64,000 bases of DNA from Trichosphaerium sp. ATCC 40318 (lineage: Eukaryota > Discosea > Flabellinia > Trichosidae): positions 124,001 through 188,000 of the forward strand of contig JALMLS010000448.1 in assembly GCA_038496445.1 (NCBI GenBank), read 5' to 3'. The notes under the pieces are model-generated. The model did not search any database and was not told the origin of the DNA. It saw nothing but the letters and a program-made list of their open reading frames with translations. Positions 60,177 to 64,000 of the stretch are shown here, in pieces. How positions within the stretch are numbered: the stretch's first letter is position 1; every line of letters begins with the position of its first letter. The position numbers and the translations under genes were made by a program.

Positions 60177-60556
60177 ATGTCCTCAAATGATTTTACAGCA
60201 CCTTGTATCGAACCTGCGAGCGATCTAGATTACGGGGTGGATCTAGAAGAATCATTCAGGCGTTTCTTACGCGATTTCGCGCTTACCGCACCAACCACGA
60301 GAGCGCGTAAGTTGCGAAAGGTTATTCACGATAACGAAGGTATTTTTGCGTTTCGTTTTTTTACGTTTTGGCAGAAAATACGTATTCTAACCGTATGACA
60401 ACAAAAGGGACGAGCAAAGGTGTTGTTGATACTGCACTACTCGAAATGAACTCTGAAATACGACATTTACGCGGCGATGGTTTTGCTTGTGATTGCGTAG
60501 TGTGTCCTCATAGAGTCGAGCTTGATGGTATTCTTGGAGAGTATTTGGACCATTGA
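60177..60556 (+). CDS. small two-exon protein with CxC-CPH motif, unknown
   Basis: The ATG at 60177 gives MSSNDFTAPCIEPASDLDYG and a helix (LEESFRRFLRDFALTAPTTR). The intron (donor GAAG|GTATTT, acceptor TTTTGGCAG near 60375) joins in frame to ENTYSNRMTTKGTSKGVVDT. The protein ends with FACDCVVCPHRVELDGILGE, where Cys and His may bind metal. About 110 residues. No family recognised. The start is only 10 bp after the stop of the upstream gene on the same strand. Confidence 0.5.
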
Positions 60557-60959
60557 GGAATCAAGAGCGGGAAAGCTAAAATACGAGCTTTTAACTCAAT
60601 TGTAATTTTGTGTAAAATAATAAATACGTGTCAAATAGATCTAAAAATGAGTCACAACCAAATTATCTTTTTTGGTTATTGGTGGTAGCACGTAACATGT
60701 TACGTCTTTTTTTGATTTTTGTTTTTCGTTATTAACGATTTTTTGCATTTGGGAACAAAAAGTGAAAACCTTTTCAGAGTCAAAACCGAAAAAGGTATTT
60801 ATTGGTTCTATTCTACCCTAATCTAGTATTAATTAATGACTTTCAAATGTATATTACATGAGATAGAATCAGGTGCGTAGTCGTGTAGTTTTTGACACGC
60901 AGAATAATTGCAAATTTAGACACTTTTTGACAAGCCGATAGTATTTCGCAACATTCAAT
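60557..60959. other. intergenic, no gene seen
   Basis: A/T-rich spacer between the small unknown and the STE-type kinase. Confidence 0.5.
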
Positions 60960-62191
60960 ATGGCCGAACCATCACCTGATAATGTATGCGAACTCCTCCA
61001 TGTATACGAAACCGATACTCGTAATGATAGTAAACCGTTGTGCTTGGCGTACCAAGCACCAACTACTTGCAAGGCATACAAACCTCCCGTTTATACTAGA
61101 CACAAGCTTAATGTTGTGGTGTCTATTACTGGTGAAATATACGAAATTACCGGGCTTCTTGGCGTTGGGTACGAACGTTAATTCAAATAGCGGTTACTAA
61201 CAGTATGTAAAGAACCTGGAGTGAGGTGTATGCCGCTAAGAAGTATGGCACAAAGCGTATGATTGCCCTAAAATGTGCTACATTCAACGACTACAATTTT
61301 GAACATGCGGTATACAGTGCGGTACACGAAACACGCTTACACGAGTTTTTTCACGCTTTTGTAATGTTAGTGATAAATCCTAACGGTATATTAGAAGCGC
61401 GAAGCGCGGTTTCACCTGCTGCTGAGCAAGCATAAGAACGTTCTACCCCTTCATAAGTTCTTCAAAGGAACACCTTTTATTGCATTTCCAATGGCAGCTG
61501 GGAGCTTGTTCGATATCGCGAAGAGTGTTGGGGGTATGGATGACGAAGATATCGTATATCCGATTCGACAAGTACTCAAGGCTTTACATTGCATACACCA
61601 GGTTGGTGTAGTTCATCGTGATGTCAAGGGTGGGAACTGTCTGGTAAAGAGTGATGGTACAATTCTTCTTGCAGATTTTGGACTTTCCTTCTTCCACACG
61701 AATCAGATACTCTACAGTTTCGTGGAACATGCGGATATGTTGATTCAACAGTACCTGTAAACGGTTGGTCAATGACAACTGATATTGTAGCCGTTGGAAG
61801 GCGCGTAAAACGGATGGTTTTTTGGGTGTATTTAACAAGATATTTTTAGCCTTGTTATGGAGTTAAAACTTGGAGGAGAGCTTATTTTTCCAGATGTATG
61901 GGATATTGTTGATCAAGAGAGCTATTGGAGACTAAACGAAGACATTCAATCGCTTTCGTTTCGATGCGTTTGTGAGGGATGGACGTCAAGGACAGCGTCC
62001 AATTTCATTTTTGCTTGTCAAGAGCCTGACAGGGATGCTAGAAGTTTATTAGATGAGCTATATCTTCAAGTACGATTTATCTATTATTAGTATTCGGGAA
62101 CGACTTTTTTGTTCTTATTGTTTTCACGTTTTAGGGAAAGTACAGGAAGAAACATTTTAAAAGAATAGTGAAGAATACTCTGCGCTATTAG
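60960..62191 (+). CDS. STE-type protein kinase with a frame break in the activation loop
   Basis: Exons from ATG 60960 give an N-terminal extension, then a split glycine loop (GLLGVG + TWSEVYAAKKYG; donor GTACGA), IALKCATF with the ATP lysine, KHKNVLPLHKFFKGTPFIAF, catalytic loop VVHRDVKGGNCLVKSDG and DFGLS. HRDVKGGN is typical of the STE20/MST/PAK group. Directly after DFGLS (61683-61700) the frame must change: the expected continuation LPHESDTLQFRGTCGYVDST lies in another frame with no intron to explain it. Later parts (TTDIVAVG) join to SLVMELKLGGELIFPDVWDI only by a GC-AG intron (61802-61850). The end is NTLRY at 62191. The break makes it a decayed gene, a polymorphism or a base error in a T/C-rich run; if unrepaired the kinase is truncated at the activation loop. 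Confidence 0.75.
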
Positions 62192-62538
62192 GCGCATTAA
62201 ATCAAGTTGCTTTCTTGAAATTCGAGTTTTATTAAGAAGAATCTGATGTTGACGGCGGTGGTCACGAACGTGAAATATCTATCAATCCGTCTCCTCTTGT
62301 ATTTCTTTAGCGAATGGCTCTATGTACATTGTCAATAATAAACCATTTCCAAAAATGACATCTCAGTCTCATGCACACAGACTTACTGTTGACGACTGGA
62401 TTAATGGTTTATAGCGTTGATAGGCTATTCGCAGTATGCGTTCGTGGGAGAAATTCTGACTAGCCCTGCGGGCGCAATGAGGCAACTTGGTCTGCAATAG
62501 TCAATATTTGGTTAGTCATTTGACGCCTCTTCGTTCGT
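62192..62538. other. coding-like fragments, broken
   Basis: Two adjacent plus-strand fragments, ESDVDGGGHEREISINPSPL and ANGSMYIVNNKPFPKMTSQS followed by VDDWINGL and a stop, look coding but are out of frame with each other near 62330 with no plausible intron. They may be a decayed gene, or a further end of the kinase with another frame break. Confidence 0.3.
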
Positions 62539-64000
62539 ATGTTCCTCAAGCGGAGCCAAAAGAAGCTCTTGCGTAACTTCGATCTATTTCCCAAGTCAAA
62601 AGATGAAGTTCTGATAAGAACAGGCACAAGTGGCGTCAGTACGTAATATAATGCGTAGTGATGCGTTTGGAGTATGCTTATAGATATAGTTTCGTTGTTT
62701 ACGTGGTTAATACTCGCATTTCTTCTTTTGTATCATTTCGGTGACTACTTGCTGCCTGAAGTATCGTCCACAGTAACTTTGGACTCTAACACGTTGGGAG
62801 ATCAATTACACATTACATTCGACATCGAAATGCCTGGTACGTTATTGTGGCGCGTACCAGTGCTCAAGCGCTTGTTTTTGTTTAACGCTCTATCAAAATA
62901 TGTGTAAAAACACAACGCGCTAACACCAGATAGGTATGCCGTGTACTGAATTCGCCATGGATTTTTTTGACAACTCTGGCGATCTAGCACTATCAACAAA
63001 CAAAGACTTGAAAAAAATTAGACAACCAAGTACGCATCCTCAGTTGCAAGCTTGCTTCTTCGTCTTAATTAATCGAATGTAGATGGAGGTTGTAGAGTTA
63101 AGGGGCACCATTTGGTAAACAAAGTAAAGGTATGAGTACAACTTCTTTACCCAGCTTGGCCAATATACGTTCACTGTAGTGATTTTTACTGAACCGTTGT
63201 AGGGTGAATTTAATATAGCTTTCGGTAAAGAAGCAGCAGCGCTTGACACAGACTCTGTAGATGATGTTTATCACCCTCGCATCGTACATAGGTACTTGCC
63301 AATCTGCTATTACTGAACTGCAGTAATTTCTGATTTGTTTTTTTTTGTTGCTGTAAAAGGCTTCTTTTGTGACAATTTATTTAACTCATATACGTTTAGG
63401 TTTAATCCTCGAGAATTGGACACATTTAACGCTTCACATATAGTACATAAGTGCGTTTTTAAGTTCGTTTTAAAGCAACTCTTGTAATTCTTTTGTTAAG
63501 ATTATCCTTCGGTGAGGATATTCCTGGTGTACCTAATATGCTTGATGACCATAAGAAAATATTTCCGGAAGGTCTAAAAAGGTATGAGATAGAAATTAAA
63601 GCATTTTTTGAAGTGTCAAAAGAGGAGCACAAATTACCTTTTTTTGACCTCTTACGATTGTAATGTATTATTTTTAACACGTGATAAACTAGAGTACTGT
63701 ATTTTATCCATGTCATACCGAGTGAGTACTCATTTGCTGGTGCACTCATAGATAGCAACCAGTACACATATACCGAACATCTAATTGATATTGAATTCAA
63801 AAATGGCCGATTTTGGCAGCCTGGTGTTTTCTTCAAGTATGATATATCCCCTTACATGGTATAGTAGCAATCCTTTATTACTTTAATAGCATCGAGCGCT
63901 TTTTTTGTTGCCTACACAGCGAAAAAAGCGGTAAAATTGATCGAGGTTTTTTTTTTGGATTTGACGGTTATTTTTTAGGTAAAATACGACGCTACAAGGG
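62539..64000 (+). CDS. ERGIC-family membrane protein (3' end outside window)
   Basis: ERGIC1-3/Erv41-Erv46 proteins cycle between ER and Golgi as cargo receptors. The ATG at 62539 gives MFLKRSQKKLLRNFDLFPKS, close to the family's FDAFPK start. The next exon has the first membrane span (LFTWLILAFLLLYHFGDYLL) and the conserved lumenal start LHITFDIEMPG, continued by MPCTEFAMDFFDNSGDLAL. Later exons: GEFNIAFG, FNASHIVHK, LSFGEDIPGVPNML (family LSFGE.YPG) and PGVFFKYDISPYM (family GVFFKYDLSP). The splice between exons 1 and 2 is not resolved. The second membrane span and the C-terminus lie beyond 64000. ERGIC3-like or ERGIC2-like cannot be decided. No Cys-rich lumenal motif of ERGIC3 was seen. 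Confidence 0.85.

Overview
This is nuclear DNA from a eukaryote, most likely a free-living protist. Genes are broken by many short introns (about 35-350 nt). Coding exons are fairly AT-rich, intergenic DNA is short and rich in T/A homopolymers, and TAA, TAG and TGA all act as stops, so the standard code is used. The gene content (KMT2/trithorax-type H3K4 methyltransferase, PICH/ERCC6L, TBCK, ADP-dependent glucokinase, exocyst Sec5, KIN17, IFRD, ERGIC) is that of a complex eukaryotic cell. No bacterial operon, tRNA, rRNA, CRISPR array or autonomous transposon was recognised. I cannot place the organism in a named lineage from this window. Gene models below were spliced by eye; the span given runs from the start codon to the stop codon and includes introns.

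Layout: 0-2.9 kb holds a small F-box-like gene, a perfect 32-bp inverted repeat and an orphan exon between two 20-bp direct repeats. 2.9-6.5 kb (-) is an XRN-family exonuclease. 6.9-8.2 kb (-) is an unassigned gene. 8.5-10.5 kb (+) is a protein kinase. 11-11.8 kb (-) is a broken MORN-like repeat gene. 12.1-13 kb is a divergent pair (small unknown protein / globin). 13.3-15.4 kb (+) is IFRD. 17.2-20.9 kb (-) is ERCC6L/PICH. 21.4-24.3 kb (-) is a tandem pair of F-box/LRR genes. 24.7-28.5 kb (-) is TBCK. 28.7-30.6 kb (-) is ADPGK. 30.7-35.1 kb (+) is a small acidic/basic protein plus Sec5. 35.4-36.4 kb (-) is a membrane F-box protein. 37-39.9 kb (-) is an unassigned low-complexity protein. 40.7-42.5 kb (-) is a Rieske sterol 7-desaturase. 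43.2-44.1 kb (-) is a basic unknown. 45.6-46.7 kb (-) is a USE1-like SNARE, divergent from a telobox/Myb protein (46.9-49 kb, +). 49.2-57.2 kb (-) is KMT2, divergent from KIN17 (57.5-59 kb, +). 59.1-60.6 kb (+) holds two unknowns 10 bp apart. 61-62.2 kb (+) is a STE-type kinase with a frame break, followed by an ERGIC gene cut by the window end.

The genes are housekeeping and regulatory rather than one pathway: chromatin and chromosome biology (KMT2, PICH, KIN17, telobox protein), membrane traffic (Sec5, USE1, TBCK, ERGIC), RNA decay (XRN), sterol and sugar metabolism, and several F-box proteins that could act as ubiquitin-ligase adaptors.

The most distinctive sequence-level signals are a splice-donor preference for GTAC(G) instead of GTAAG, two likely GC-AG introns with matching GCNCGT donors, and a strong excess of the palindrome CACGTG. 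No single locus stands out as a clear novel multi-gene system.
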